NCBI RefSeq assembly: GCF_021134715.1
Contig: NC_060028.1
Location: 4,176,501-4,240,500, forward strand
DNA length: 64,000 nt
Direction: 5' to 3'
DNA from: Daphnia pulex
Taxonomy: Eukaryota > Arthropoda > Branchiopoda > Diplostraca > Daphniidae
Part shown: in pieces, positions 38,517 through 51,315 of the stretch
Numbering within the stretch: position 1 is the first letter of the stretch
How the letters are laid out: each line of letters starts with the position of its first letter
Made by a program: the position numbers and the translations under genes
The notes under the pieces: model-generated
Database searches by the model: none
Told to the model about the DNA's origin: nothing
The model's input: only the letters and a program-made list of their open reading frames with translations

Positions 38517-39897
38517 CGTTTTTTATATAATTAAATAGATTTGAGATAAAAATTCTTAATAAAAGACATAGTGAAAATGCCCCAAATGTTTATCTTATTT
38601 GTTTTGATATTTTTTTAAATGGATTTATACATTGTTTTTTAAAGTAACCTCAAGCAAGTGTTGGTATTATATTTCTATAAAATTGTCAGGTCCGCGGGCC
38701 AACCCAAGCAGGCGCCATCTCTTAGTAAAATAAAGATCTCACTATGCTAGCCTAGGATCTGCAGGGTGCAGGCGTAGGAAGTGAAGGAGTAGGAGTGTAG
38801 GCACACATTAGGCAATATGTCTGAACGTAAATCGACTTCAAATGGCGAGCAGGTATCGTCTAAACGTCAAAGTTTGTCTAAATCTTGCAACTGAAGCAAT
38901 TCTGCTGGGAAAAAGAAAAGAAAAAGATTAATTCACATGCGTGCCATCCTTCCGTCGCCTCGAGGCATGGGGGAGTTGTGCCTGCTCTAGTTACCTACGC
39001 GGCCAGTTTAATTCGACTACCCTGGAACCAACGGCTTGTCAACTTCATCCCTCGCTGACTCTTACTACCCTTGCTCTCATCTCTCAACACAGAACGGGGT
39101 TTTGATCTTTCGATTGTTTGGCTGTTTGTGATCTGTGATGGCGATTTCTTGAGGACGACGATGATGTGATTATCAAACTGTTTTTTATTTTTTGTTTTGT
39201 TACTGTTAGTTAATTTAATTGAGATATTCAGTTGGGTGTTGATATGAGCTAGAGCAGAGACGTTTTTGACAAGACTGATTAATTGTGTAGTTTTTAGATA
39301 GGTAACGTAACCGTACGATTCGGCCTGAACGAATAAAAAACAAAGAATTGTGGCCGCTTTTCTGAGTTTTTTATTCGTTTTTTTAACTACTTTTTAAATA
39401 TTCCATTTTTCCTACTATTCAGGAAATTTCCTACTATTCATTATTTATTAAGATTTTTCGAATCCTCGTGACCCATCGCATCTAATGATGCAATATATGG
39501 GATCTATTCAATCCGAAGCTTCTATCATAGAAAAATTAAAATGAAAAAGATTCAGTCAGATGCGCACGGGATACGCATCTTTCCCAATCGGACTAAGAGT
39601 TTGATACTTTGATATCATTTTTATGCATGCTTATTGTTTGAATGTTTGAACTTGATGTCATATTTACTTCACTTGAGGTAGCCTATTTCTTTTTCCTTGA
39701 TTGAATACTTTTTTTTGCTTTAATGTTATCTCCAGGCTTCCTACCAGAAGACGACCTTAAATTGAATTCAGAATACAATTATTTTAACCGTTCGTTGTCA
39801 ATCGTAATAAATATAATTATCATGGTAAACAGAAAATAACTATTTTATTTCGAGCGTCACCAACGTTGTATTTCAAACACAAAGGGTTAACAAAGTG
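38517..39897. other. Intergenic, with one possible short first exon
   Basis: A 36-base open stretch starting ATG at 38818 (MSERKSTSNGEQ) ends at a CAG|GTATCG donor and could be the first exon of an unseen gene. No matching second exon was found. The rest is AT-rich. Confidence 0.3.
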
Positions 39898-40490
39898 TTA
39901 ACAGGAAAAGTTTATTCCCAACAACTTTTGGTGAGCCAACTTTTTCTTTAAAACCTTCTTTTTTTTGGTAAATTCCTCCTTCTTGACTTTAGGAACAATG
40001 TCTTCCTTCTCAGGCAGGATGACTTCTGTGTGGCAAGGGCTGCTCATGTATGGCAGAAGGAACTCTGGGAGACTTCTTGGGAAAACATCCCTGAATGGTA
40101 CCCAATTGTTAGCCTGCAAAGTAAAACATCGAGATTAGACTCCCAATTTCGTAAAGACAACATATTGCATCTTTCTTTCATGTCAGATCCGTCTTGAAAC
40201 ATTGCAATCTGTCAGCACTTTGTCTAGAATGCTTGGAGTTATAATCACACAATTTGGTCAATTAAATACATAGAACAGAAATGAGATACTAACCTGAGGC
40301 ACACCGGCCAACACCTCCGTTGTTTAACCATTAACGACGGAATGGAACACACTCCTTATGCTGGGTGACGTTCTTGACTAAAGCAACGGCTCTCTTCCAT
40401 CCCTCTTCAATCCATTCAACCAGCTCTCTTCCAACACCATACGCTTAATGGTGTTGGCAGCTCCCTCGTGTTCAATTCAATCGAATTCAA
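39898..40490 (-). pseudogene. RPL17: RPL17 (uL22) ribosomal protein pseudogene
   Basis: The minus strand near 40480-40300 reads NTIKRM, then AVALVKNVTQHKECVPFRR, a TAA, and NNGGVGRCA before a donor. After an intron, 40119-39898 contains [20 protein letters not shown], then [20 protein letters not shown]. These are successive parts of ribosomal protein uL22: the KECVPFRR-x-NGGVGRCAQA block and the [10 protein letters not shown] block with its lysine-rich tail. Between PEFLL and PYMSS about 40 residues are missing. The N-terminal MVRYS part is not seen, and stops and frameshifts break the rest. It cannot make a working ribosomal protein. Keeping an intron suggests a DNA-level duplicate rather than a retrocopy. 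Confidence 0.75.
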
Positions 40491-43400
40491 GTCTTAAGTA
40501 GGCTAGTATTTGAACAACCGGTGACACAACAATATTTTACCACCATTTTAAACAGTAAACACTAAGAAAACGTTGAATGACTGGTGGTTACAGACTAACG
40601 TCTCCTGTCAATGAAAAAGAGTTTATTAATTTTACACCATACACCATGTCAATTTTTCAACGTAGTCGTGCGTCTGGGTTGGCACTATAGCGGTGAGTAT
40701 CAGGGATTATCAGCGCAACACCAGAACACGCTTCGGTCCCAAACCGGCAAACCTACTCACCCAACTCACCCGATAAGGAGTGAAAGACGTCATTCGGCCT
40801 TGTAAAGCTACGGGAGCCATCTAGTAGTCGATAAAATAAACTATTTTTTTTTTTATTATAACGTTTATTTTTGAATATCGGCTTCATCTATCTATCTACC
40901 AGAACTTTGAGATATTTTAAAGAAGCAGAGCGAAATGGGTGCCATGTGGTCCATGTCACATGAGCACCGAGCACACTCCTCTTCTTTCTTCCCCCCAATT
41001 TTCTCCAGTCTCCATCGAAAGCGACGACAAAGTCGACATATAACATTTGACATACCATCAAATAGAGGAGAATTGATTTAAACCAATAACGCTATACTGT
41101 GTCCTTCCTTTAGGATTTTTATCAATATTCATCATGACATGTGGGCATAGCAGAATGTATACTGCGTTTCGTCTGTTCGTTTTGTCTTATTTTTGTCCTT
41201 GTTTCGTTTCGTTTTTTTTTTTTAAGCCGTCCAGTTAAAAAAGGGTCTTGCGCGCGTGGGTAATAGGGAGACGAGTAAAAAGCGTTGGTCGCGATATTTA
41301 TACAGAACGCTTTCTTTTGATAAATACGAAACTAATTCTTCATGCATTGGTTACAATGCATAGAATCAATTAGTTGACGAAGCGTAGAACTAACAACTTC
41401 GCGAGAATTTTAGCATTCAAAATGTTAAAAAAGATGTAGGGAAAAGCAGCAGTCTATTCTGCTTCAAATAGAACAGCCTTTGAAAATTTACCTTTGAGCT
41501 AAAAAAAAACCTTTCCGAGAAAAGGTATGATAGAGATCACGTGGGATTTCCAGTTTCTAAGATATAAAGCTTATAATCACCTGTTTCCTGCAATTATTGC
41601 CCACTCTGACCTGCCGTGCAGCGCCTTTCTTTTTTCAACGTGTAGTTACTGAACCTACATATTCTTTTAGGAACTCGTAGATTTAAAAAAATATTGTAAT
41701 GGTCTCAAACCCCAAAAATATCTTTTTTTTAATGTCGTTGCAGAAAAAAAGTGAGAAAACTCAAAATTCATAATAAAATTCACGTTAGCAACAAGCCATT
41801 AAAAAATGTACGACCGGAATATAAAAATATTAACGCTATCACGTAAAATAAAAATATTTGCAGATCAAGTAATACTTTCGACTGAAAATGTGAAATTTCA
41901 GATCAAATAATAGTAATTTCGACTGCAAATGTGGTTCAACGTCCTATGTGATAGAGAATGTTCATCTTTGAGCGGAAGTGCGTCCCAACTTTCAAATGTG
42001 GCTTTGGCCTTTTCAACCACGTAATAACCTTTGTAGAGTGAACTTTGAGCCCATATCTTTCGGAGTCATCGCACGCAAAAGACACCTGGTTGTTACAAAG
42101 CGAGAAAAAAGAACACTGCTGACTGTCTGCAAACTCTGTATGAATAGACCACCATTCATTATATGCTGCTGCTGTACAGTCGGCTTAAGTAGATCAGCAA
42201 CTCGTATTTTTCTAAAACAGAATATTCAACGAATAAGTCAATAGGACGCAATATTCGTAACTTTTTCTTAATACGCATTTTTGCGCATTTGGGAGAAGGA
42301 TTTCGTTAAAAAAATTATCTTACTGGGGCTCATTCAAATGTATGCGGCGTGACATTGTAGACTGTTGATTTGATTCATTTCCTCTGGCGTGCGTGACGGA
42401 CCTTTGTAATTTTGTATCATTGTTTAAGGCTGGCCTTCTACCAAGTTCTTTCTGGACGTCACAACCTAAAATATAACATCAGGTTACTTCCACTGATTCT
42501 ATTTTTTGAATAGCCAGGTGAATAGCCATATACTGTATCACTTTACTGAGACTGATGTCTATATTTACGCATCAACTTTTAGGTTACTTTATTCTGCTCT
42601 CTCGCGTATATGTTCTCCAGGGTAATAAAATATTTAAAAAAAATCTCTGTAAAGAACTGTCAACACAAATGCACTATACTACACGCAGTAAAGCTGAACC
42701 TGAGTTCCTCGTTGTAAAAAGACGTGAGCATGCACGTACTGTTTGAGTCGGAGCATCAGCTCGAGGCCATGCCCATGAGCAACCGCAGCAGCTGCGCTAT
42801 AATTGGCTTCCTGCTGCACTCTTCTTCCCGACGGTAATCAAAGTGCGATCGTCTTTTCAGCCAGCAGAGAGTCGGAGACAAGAAGGTGAGGATCGTGAGG
42901 CTGTTGTGTACTCGAGTCCGTGTTTCATGCGCTGCCACCAGCAACTGAACTCTTCACACGTACCTTGAGGCACAGGAAAGAGCTACCAGTGTTACGACCT
43001 CACTGCGCTTCGTTCACTCTCTCCCTCTTTTTTCTTATCGTCTCACAAGGCTCAAAACTATCTCTAGATTCTATCTGTGCAATAGCTGTGTGTGTCACAG
43101 GAACGACTTGAAATAAAAAATGTAAAACCACTGCAAGTTCAAATTGATGTTTTTGCGTTATTTTTAATCTTCTCAACTTTGATGCCGATTGATTTCCTAA
43201 CTCCAGCACAGCCGAAATCGCAACAACAAATAACGCGCTGGGATAATGTACACATTCTTTGCGGATGCATTGTGTGACAAATGGCTATTGCGTGAGTCGC
43301 ATGAGCGTGTGTTAGTCTTGGTATCGATGAACGGCCACCAAAAGAAGAAAAAAAGAAAAGAAAAATGTCTTTGGGAGTTTTGAACAGATATTCTCCGCGG

Positions 43401-46400
43401 TGCCGGTCATGTTGCAGCCTGTTGAAAAAGGCGGACGATGAAAAGCGGAGGGAATAGAGGAAGAAGAAGAAAAAAAAAGGAAGATGATCAGAGTGCTTGT
43501 TTGACTTTATGACTAATCTCCTTTAGGGCTGAACTATAAAATGAACCCATAACCACAAGGTAAAAACCTTTAGGCACTTTCCCACCGTCCGACGCGGAAA
43601 AGACCCGACACGGAGAAAAATACAAGAGAGAGAGAGGCTGAAAAGCCCGACAGAGAGACGGGAGGGAAAGAAGCCGGAGGTTGCTTGTGTGGGCAGAATG
43701 GAAACAATTCTTATAAAAGGGGGAAAACAAAAAATGAAGCGGATTCAGAAGAATAGACGGCGGAATATAGAGTCGGCGTCATTTTCATAATCGGCTCATT
43801 CATCTATTGATAATGATTGTTTCTAAACAAAAAAATAAAACAATAAAGCTGCACTGATTTGCCAGCATCATCCAGGCAGATTTATGGCTTTTCGCAAACA
43901 AAAGGCCGTGTCAATGATCAATAAAGCCATTTTATTACATGCTGGGATATCGGGAGGGAAAAGAGAAAGAGCATGAGAAGAAAACGGACTGTGTGGTCTC
44001 GCAACGGAATTCGAATGGAGGTGAGATTCGTCCTTTTGATAAACGACAATGGAAACTATATACATCAACGAAGAGATGATATAGTACAAGCAAAGAATAT
44101 TGATAGATATTGGAAACGAAGGTATATGTACCGCGACCAGACGACCCATCACCGCGGGGGTGTTCTAGAATTTTAAAACGCTGTCAAGTCAATCGTTCAT
44201 TTTTTTCCAGCCTTCCATATTTTTATCTAGATTATGCTAAAACTTTCTGTACATACAACTGTTAACCCAGATGTGACTTGATTTGACCGGTTAAAGTTGA
44301 CTGTGACAATAGAACATTATTCATCATCGTTCATAACATGAAACGTCTCCTTTGTTAAAAGACTCCATGACTAATCTTCGATAATAAGAACAAATATTCT
44401 TTTTCGTTTATCAGGCCGAACAACATGGTCGAAATAACTCGCTAGCACTCTCGGCCATCTCATCACGAATATACTAGTGAAAGATCTTGTGCGTTTGCCG
44501 ACACGATATCGTTCTCGTTTCCATGTTGATTTCTTTAATGAGGGTCACGAACGTTGCTGGGCCATAGAAGATGAGAAGCTGTCCGACATACTTTTGATTT
44601 GAGAACAGAGAAACGAGCCATGAACCCGTTAAGATTTGAATACATATCTTAATAATAGTCGCAGTCTTTTACACACATTTTGGGGGATTTTTCTTTTCTG
44701 CTGATGGTGCCGTGTGTGCCCGGCTGTAGATTATAGTGTGCAACACTCATTTGAAAACTGTAGTAATATATACCTGGACGAACAGTGTGAGTGGTGAATT
44801 TGCCGCCCACCACGATCTCCCTTTGACTCCTCCAATCCCCACCCACCCCATATCATTACCAGTTTCAACGCCTTCTTCCTTTTCTCGTTCTTCTTTGCAG
44901 TTTCATTCCGCTTGCTGGCCCTTTCTACTCTACTACTACGCATAAGACAAACCAATGGGGATGTATATCGCAAAGTAAAAGCGGCTTGACGAGTAAATAT
45001 CACACCGCACGAAATTTGTCTTGGCTGCTTGGCGGCTCAGTCAAGTGGCTTATGAGATTTGTTTCGTTGGTACATTGGCTGTAGTCGCGGGTCCATCCTC
45101 GACGTCGAAAGATCATAGCTCTGGATTACTGCTGTAGACTCTATACTAGATTATTTCCGTCAGTGATACAAAAGACTTTCTACCAATTGAATACGCTACT
45201 CATTATTAAATACACTGAGCGATGAGGAAGACCTGATCTTACAAGGACTGACAACGGATAAACACGCTTACGCATTATCTGTGCTCAAGGTAGAATTTTT
45301 AAAAAATAGCCTGATTTTATTTTCTATCATATCATAATGATGGTATTAAATTTGTTTAAAAGTTCTGCTGCACTTTTGTAACACAACCGTATACCGCAGA
45401 ATAATTATACCGTCGGCCAAATTTTCCAATATTTGGTTGCGCATCTTTTTTTTTCCTTCTTATCAATCATAATTTCATTTCTGATTTTTAAATGGGGATT
45501 GTGGAATATAGGGGATGAGTTCTTTTTTTGTTTGAAGTCCCCCTCAGTTGTCTGTGAGAGAAAGAGAACAGTCGCATCGTCATTTCATTATAGGGTTGTA
45601 CTATGTCCGAGCGTTAAAAAAGAAGAAAAAAGGAAGCGACTTGTCCCTTTATTTCTGGCCTTTCAACATCATCGGAAAAAAAGCCTCGGCTGCCGTTTGA
45701 AGAGGACAAGGGAAGAAATGAGGGGAGGACAGAGAGCGCCATAGAATGCATTGAGCAAGTCGCGATCTCCGTCGTTGCCTACGGAACTTATCAAAGGATT
45801 CGACTGTTGCGATGTAATAAGATCAAATTTCGCGACCAAGTTCCAATCAAGAAACGAAGCAATGATGGCGTGTGCAACTATCTGATAAAACATCACATAT
45901 ATAAAAGGCACATTGAACGCGATCGTAAATTGTGTACTAGTTTTCTTCACTGCTGTATTTCTTTCAAAAATTGACCGTCTTACATTTCTTTTTGAGCGGT
46001 TGGCGTTTTATTCTGTTTTGCTTGCGTTCGCTTCTTTCCGTGGAACGCGCACTAATCATAAACAGAAACTGATAACAGGACGTTTCCTTTTCAAGGCGAT
46101 GTTGGGGTCCAAACATTGGGCAGATGGCGAACGAAACGATGATGACAGACTCCTCCTCAAGTCTCAGACACGATCCCTCATGGACCAAGGGTTAGAGGAA
46201 GACAGAAATGTATATACATAGTGTACACACTCGCACCCACACACATAGGCTATATCGTTATATTTGTGTGCATTAAAAGGCGAGTCAGAAATGAATTGGG
46301 GAAAATCAACTTTTGGTCGGGGAGCAGCAACTTAAAGGAAAAAAAAACTTTTAACCGAGAGGGCGAATAGAAAAAAGGAGAAGTGTGAGGGAGACGTGAA

Positions 46401-46855
46401 TATATACTGAATAGATAAGGACACCCTTCGAAATATGGTCAAAGTGATCGTATTTCGAGGGAAGCAGCTATGGTGTCTTTTCTTGTATTATAGCCTTCTC
46501 CTCCACCATTTCTTCATTTGTAAAGAAATAAATTGTAAGATCTTATCTATACAGCGATTGTCACTTTTCATCAGTTTCAAATCGTACCGCAGTAAATGTT
46601 AAACATCGCCATTAATTTTTTTGGTTTAACTCGGTTTAACTCTGCTGTGTATCGTTAAACTCTTTACTGCAAAAACACAATTTCGGTGGTCACTATGGTC
46701 AGTGATGTAATCGTATCGCCTATATGAGTGCAGTTGTTGTAGTTAAGATTTCTGGAACGAAGGCGGAAGTCCAGTGTACATCCTATAATAAGCCGACAGC
46801 ATACGAAACTAAAGACGCCAAAGACTAGGCTACATAGTATACTCTTCATTATAGG
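40491..46855. other. Long stretch without a recognised gene
   Basis: About 6.4 kb read on both strands. Several chance frames occur (for example 43488-43730, 43868-44152, 45433-45744, 45669-45950), none with a recognisable domain or coherent splice pattern. GA-rich and pyrimidine-rich tracts occur around 43450 and 43615-43680. An undescribed gene or non-coding RNA cannot be excluded. It probably includes NTAN1 upstream regulatory DNA at its right end. Confidence 0.4.
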
Positions 46856-48566
46856 ATGGTCCTCGTTTTGGGTGGAGTAGTCCTTGATGAGGCTCCCATC
46901 GATTCTCGGAACCTGTACCACGCAGCCCCACATCTCAAGGAAGCTGCCGCTCATGTGGCCTCTTTGCCGCCCAAAGTGGTTTCGCCCATCGGTCTCTTGT
47001 ATCTTCATCAGCGAGAGTACGCCGTCACACTTCCGCACGATAGTAAGCAACACGTGTTACACATATCCTCCGCATGCGGAAGTGATTCCTACTGCATTTC
47101 TTGTCTGTTCCCCTTGTGTTGTTAAATTCGTGTCATCCCACACTGTTCAAACAAAACGCATACTTTCCCCATCTAGCTATTCTATTTGGCTATTCAAATC
47201 GATTGATCAGTGTCTGATTTTCAATAAGCAGAAAATGTTTCACTTTTGGGGACGGATGATTGCAGCACGTGCGTAACCGTCATTCTTCGACATACCGGTA
47301 AGGCACTCATATAAGAGATTACCCAGCACATTGGTTTATTCCGTGTCAAAGAATCGCGCAAAGAATAGAGCCTAATAATATAATTATTTTGAATGAACCG
47401 TTCCGAATTCTTTGATACAGGATCCGGTGCAACTTGTATGGCTCATGTGGACGGAGCTGACCAAGAAAGTGGAATCACTCCATTGCTAGCACGGATACAA
47501 GAGGTTTCTCAGGGCTATGCAAATGGTCGGGTAGAGCTCCATCTCGTTGGCGGTTACATGGATCCCAGAGGATATTCCGAACGTCTTGTCATCACTCTTT
47601 TACGTAAGAATGCTACTGTAGTCTATTGCTAAATAGAGGAATTTTACATCTTTATATTGCTATTAGCAAATATCTTTTGTAAGTTTTCTTTCTCTTTCGC
47701 ACTATGGCGCTAATAGACTATAGCTCAAAATCAGAGTGTTACTATTTTTGCCTTTTATTTTTAAATTTATGTGTTTTCTTTTTATCAGATGCATTTCACA
47801 AAGAGCCATTGGAAATTGATTTGGTTTTTGCCTGTATTGGGGAAATGAACACCACCATCCGCGGTGGCTTGGCCTGGCCAATCATATACGGAATTGGTAA
47901 CCATATATAAGGTAACAAGATCTGATCCAATTTTTCACGCGTTTTCTGCCTCTTTGTTTTAGGCTTCAACGTCAAAACTGGTGAAATATTTCATGCCACA
48001 TTTCCTGACAAAGGACCGGATATGGCATTGCGATCGGCTAGGCAACTTACAGGATCTTCTCATGTGAGGATTGAAGCCATCATAACAAAAATGTCATCTT
48101 CTAATATTTACTGTATTTTGATATCATGATCGAATCAATTCTAGCTGATGGATATGTATGACTGTACGCTGGGCGTAATGCGTGTAGGTCCCTATCACTA
48201 TCAGCCACTACGTGGTGTCGACTTGTGGCTGCAACAGGTAAAAAATAGTTTTAATTTACCGATTCAAAAGAGTTTATATGGCAACAAATTCATGGAGAAA
48301 ATTACTTAAGTTTAAATTTCATTTCCAAATTTTTTCTTTAACACTTTTTTATCGTATAAATTTGTTGAATACAGACTGACGATTTTATAGTCTCACAATT
48401 GTCTACCGCACCAGAGGTAGAATTGCCTCATTTCGCCAGTAAGATAAGGACGGCCTTAAAGTACATACGAGATCATCCATTTCCCGGAGTTACCGTTTTT
48501 CAAGATAACCGACCACGATACTTTAGGAGAGATGAATCTGGGACGTGGGTGCATATGCGTTACTGA
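46856..48566 (+). CDS. NTAN1: NTAN1, protein N-terminal asparagine amidohydrolase, 7 exons
   Basis: Exons: 46856-47042, 47232-47297, 47421-47603, 47789-47896, 47963-48063, 48145-48237, 48375-48566; 309 aa against 310 in human, all phases consistent. The enzyme deamidates N-terminal asparagine to aspartate, which feeds the protein into the arginylation branch of the N-degron pathway. Key blocks: IGLLYLHQREYAVTLPHD, LLGTDDCSTCVTVILRHTG, VELHLVGGYMDPRGYSERL and WPIIYGIGFNVKTGEIFHA. The Cys in DDCSTC falls at residue 76, the same position as the catalytic nucleophile of the mammalian enzyme. The C-terminus ends GTWVHMRY. The start ATG was chosen because MVLVLGGV aligns with family N-termini. Complete and apparently functional. 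It stands alone, with no close neighbour gene. Confidence 0.93.
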
Positions 48567-50041
48567 ACGAAGGGTCATCAGAAAAATCACGAAAATGACT
48601 GTAGACGATAAAAGGGAGACAAAAATTGGCGAGTGGTTTTAGATGAAACTGGCTACCCCTCCCGGGAAGAGGTGGCGGCTTAAAAAATCGGCTAAAAATT
48701 TTACAGAAAAAATTTATTCATGTATCAAAACTTCGGGAATAATAAAATTAACAACGGGTTTTTTTTGTTGGGTCATTTCAAGAAAGCCCACTAGTAGCTA
48801 TACCCTTTCATGGTGGTTGGTGTGTATATTATTGACATGTGGGATGTTACTGTCTTAAGAACCATTTAATTTTGTTTTCAATTATGCTGGTCTAAGCATC
48901 TTCTTAATAACAGAAGGAGATTTTGAATAATCAATAATGATGCGTTGTTAACTGCAGAGGGCTTATGCCACTTATTTTAACCAATCAAAGGTTTTAATGC
49001 CTGTTCACTTTACTATCTGAATCGATTTTTATTTGAATTGAGAAAATAAATAATTCGTTTACTCAATAAATGCGTTCTTTATTACTTAGTAGACATTACA
49101 GCTTTATGAACGCAAAAGGAACGACCTGCAGGATGCTGTGATTGAAAACTTTTACCTATAATAATAATTATCATTGAGATATTTTAGGTAAAAGAGTAAA
49201 TTTAAGTTTTTTTAAATATCAGTAAGTCACAACTGATAAAAAATTTGTGAGTAAATCTGTACTAATAAGTTAGAAAACATTGAAATCCCTGTTTGAATGA
49301 AATTTAATTCAAGGACTAAGTTATAGCTGCTCTTTACTGGCCCTCTGGAGAGAAACCCAAGCCGACCAAAATCTGTTCCGCTCTTGCTGATTCTTTTCTT
49401 TTAGGGTGTGCATGCATACATGAATTAACGTTAACATTCACTGTAAAAAAAATTTCCGAAAATCGGCATTTCACTCTGTCTAAAATCGGATTTCAGTACT
49501 ATAGTATGGTAATTTTAGCCTTTTCACACAAAACAAATTGTTAAAAGCGATTTTTTATGAGCTTTATTTATATTAATGTTCTCTTACTCTGTGTAAAACC
49601 CGCCCACGAAAAAATAAAAGGATCATATAACAAATGTGTTTAAAAATTAACTTTTCGCTAAATGGTGTCTTTTTATTAAAAATTTTTGATTTTAAAAATA
49701 CAACGTTAAAGAGAATTGCAAGATTAACTTAAGTTCCAATTTTTGTTTAATTACAATGTTATTTAGTTAAAAAAAAAATTAAAATCTATTGAAAAATCGG
49801 TGAGCCGTCGAAAATTTCTTTGCGCGTTTTAACATGGTGGTTAATGGGGAAACGAAAAGTTTTGAAATCTCTCCCATTTGTAACCTAATCGACCTAAAAA
49901 TACGATCATAGTCTCATTAAATTCTTTGTTTTTTCTTCTTTAAGTTGATATTATTTTTTAAAAGGCGGGACCGATTTTTTTGTAAGTTATTCATGTTTTT
50001 ATAGACCCCCCCAATCGCCAATTTCAGTTTTAGTAATCAAC
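48567..50041. other. Intergenic, no recognised gene
   Basis: AT-rich sequence after NTAN1. The small frame at 48643-48858 looks like chance. Confidence 0.5.
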
Positions 50042-50107
50042 ACACCCGCTGGGGGCTTCTTGTCGTAACCGCTGCATTTTTTGTTCGACATAGCCCCCAG
50101 CGGGTGT
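50042..50107. repeat. GC-rich 16-bp inverted repeat (hairpin)
   Basis: 'acacccgctgggggct' at 50042-50057 and its exact reverse complement at 50092-50107 are separated by 34 bases. The arms stand out in an AT-rich setting. It could be the end of a small transposon or a structured RNA; no gene adjoins it. Confidence 0.75.
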
Positions 50108-50342
50108 TCCAAAATTTCGTCTTCCAAAATATGAATTTTTTGCATTCACTGTGAGTGTCAGCCCAGATGTTCACTACACCACAGCGATATTGAGTGAAAA
50201 CATGGGTTTAATTGTTAGCTTGCTATCCATCAGCCGAGACATTAACTCTAATTAACTGTAATGCAACATGTAACCGCATGACATTACAGTGATTAATGCT
50301 ACTGTCTTTAAAAATTTTCAATTTTTTTTTGAAAATTCTATT

Positions 50343-50416
50343 TCGACTTATCCGAGAATCGAACTTCGTTACTTTGACTTATGAGACCGGGCTGATGACC
50401 ATTAGAGCTTAGAGAT
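50343..50416 (-). pseudogene. tRNA-like sequence, possibly a SINE head
   Basis: On the minus strand 'aagctctaatggtca' resembles an A box and 'agttcgattct' a B box. They are spaced as in a tRNA, with CAT in the anticodon-loop position (ctcataa). The acceptor ends do not pair and the anticodon and T stems are weak, so it is not a working tRNA. Downstream in that orientation (50341-50310) is an A-rich stretch, as after a tRNA-derived SINE. Confidence 0.3.
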
Positions 50417-50472
50417 CTTTGGGCACTACGAAACTGTCAATCAGTCAATCTATATATAATAAAAGAACAAGC

Positions 50473-50544
50473 TTTTGGGGGAGGAGCCTGTGTCTGTCAC
50501 GGATAATGTCACGGATAATGTCACGAACATTTTGGGGGAGGAGC
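50473..50544 (+). repeat. Short direct repeats
   Basis: A 15-base direct repeat ('ttttgggggaggagc') occurs at 50473-50487 and 50530-50544. It encloses about two and a half copies of a 12-base unit, 'gtcacggataat', at about 50496-50526. Confidence 0.7.
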
Positions 50545-51189
50545 TTATTCATGTCAAAACATGCCCAAACATGCCAATCACCACCAGATGTCTATAGCGT
50601 CGCCGTGATGACGCAATCTTCAAGTAATGTACTGACTGGGCAGATTTCCCACGATAAAATCTATTACGGGCAGATGATTAAGCTACAGAAAAGCGAATAG
50701 CAAAACAGTCCGACTTTACGCTAGACCAAAGTTTCCCGGATTTGAACGGGGCTCAGGTTACTCGAAGCCATATATAACAGTTTTTTTGCATGAGTCAAAG
50801 ATTTCGCCATTCATATATATTTACACCCTCGTTTTTTTTCAGGCTGTAACCAATTTAATTGAGCTCATGATAGAGAATGGGGAACCTTTGTGTTGCGTTG
50901 TTTTTACAAAATTCTCGTTGTGATAGTGTGTAGGGTCTATCATTTAGTGAATTTCTCATCTTTTTTTAAGTACTTAACTTTTATCATATTTCGAGGTTTT
51001 ACCGCAGCTCCCGGCCTTTTTCTTAAAAAAATCGCCAAAAATTAGCGTTTCATTAAAAAAATTTGAAACTTTGCCCTTTGAGAACTTTGCATCATTTTTA
51101 TTGAGACAAGTCGACGACACAAACGACACAAAGAGAAAACTGAAACTTCTGCGTAAAATGGCGAAACAAATGAAAAAAAGTTGAACAGA

Positions 51190-51199
51190 GAATCAATCC
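51190..51199 (+). repeat. Target-site duplication, left copy
   Basis: 'gaatcaatcc', identical to 53589-53598. Confidence 0.85.
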
Positions 51200-51315
51200 G
51201 AGGGGTCGGCAGCGCTAAAAAGTACAAATAATGGTGTCCTTTTTTGCCCTTTTGATATGTAATTTTTAGCGCTTCTCGCCCCTTGTTTATCTTCCGAAAC
51301 CTCTACTCCCCCTAT

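Noticed and set aside
50343..50416. Functional tRNA-Met(CAT)
   Set aside because: Acceptor, anticodon and T stems do not pair properly; kept only as a tRNA-like relic.
50447..50700. Helitron 5' end (tctatatataataaa) with a 93-residue protein
   Set aside because: No 3' hairpin or CTRR end and no Rep/helicase frame; the 5' word alone is too weak.
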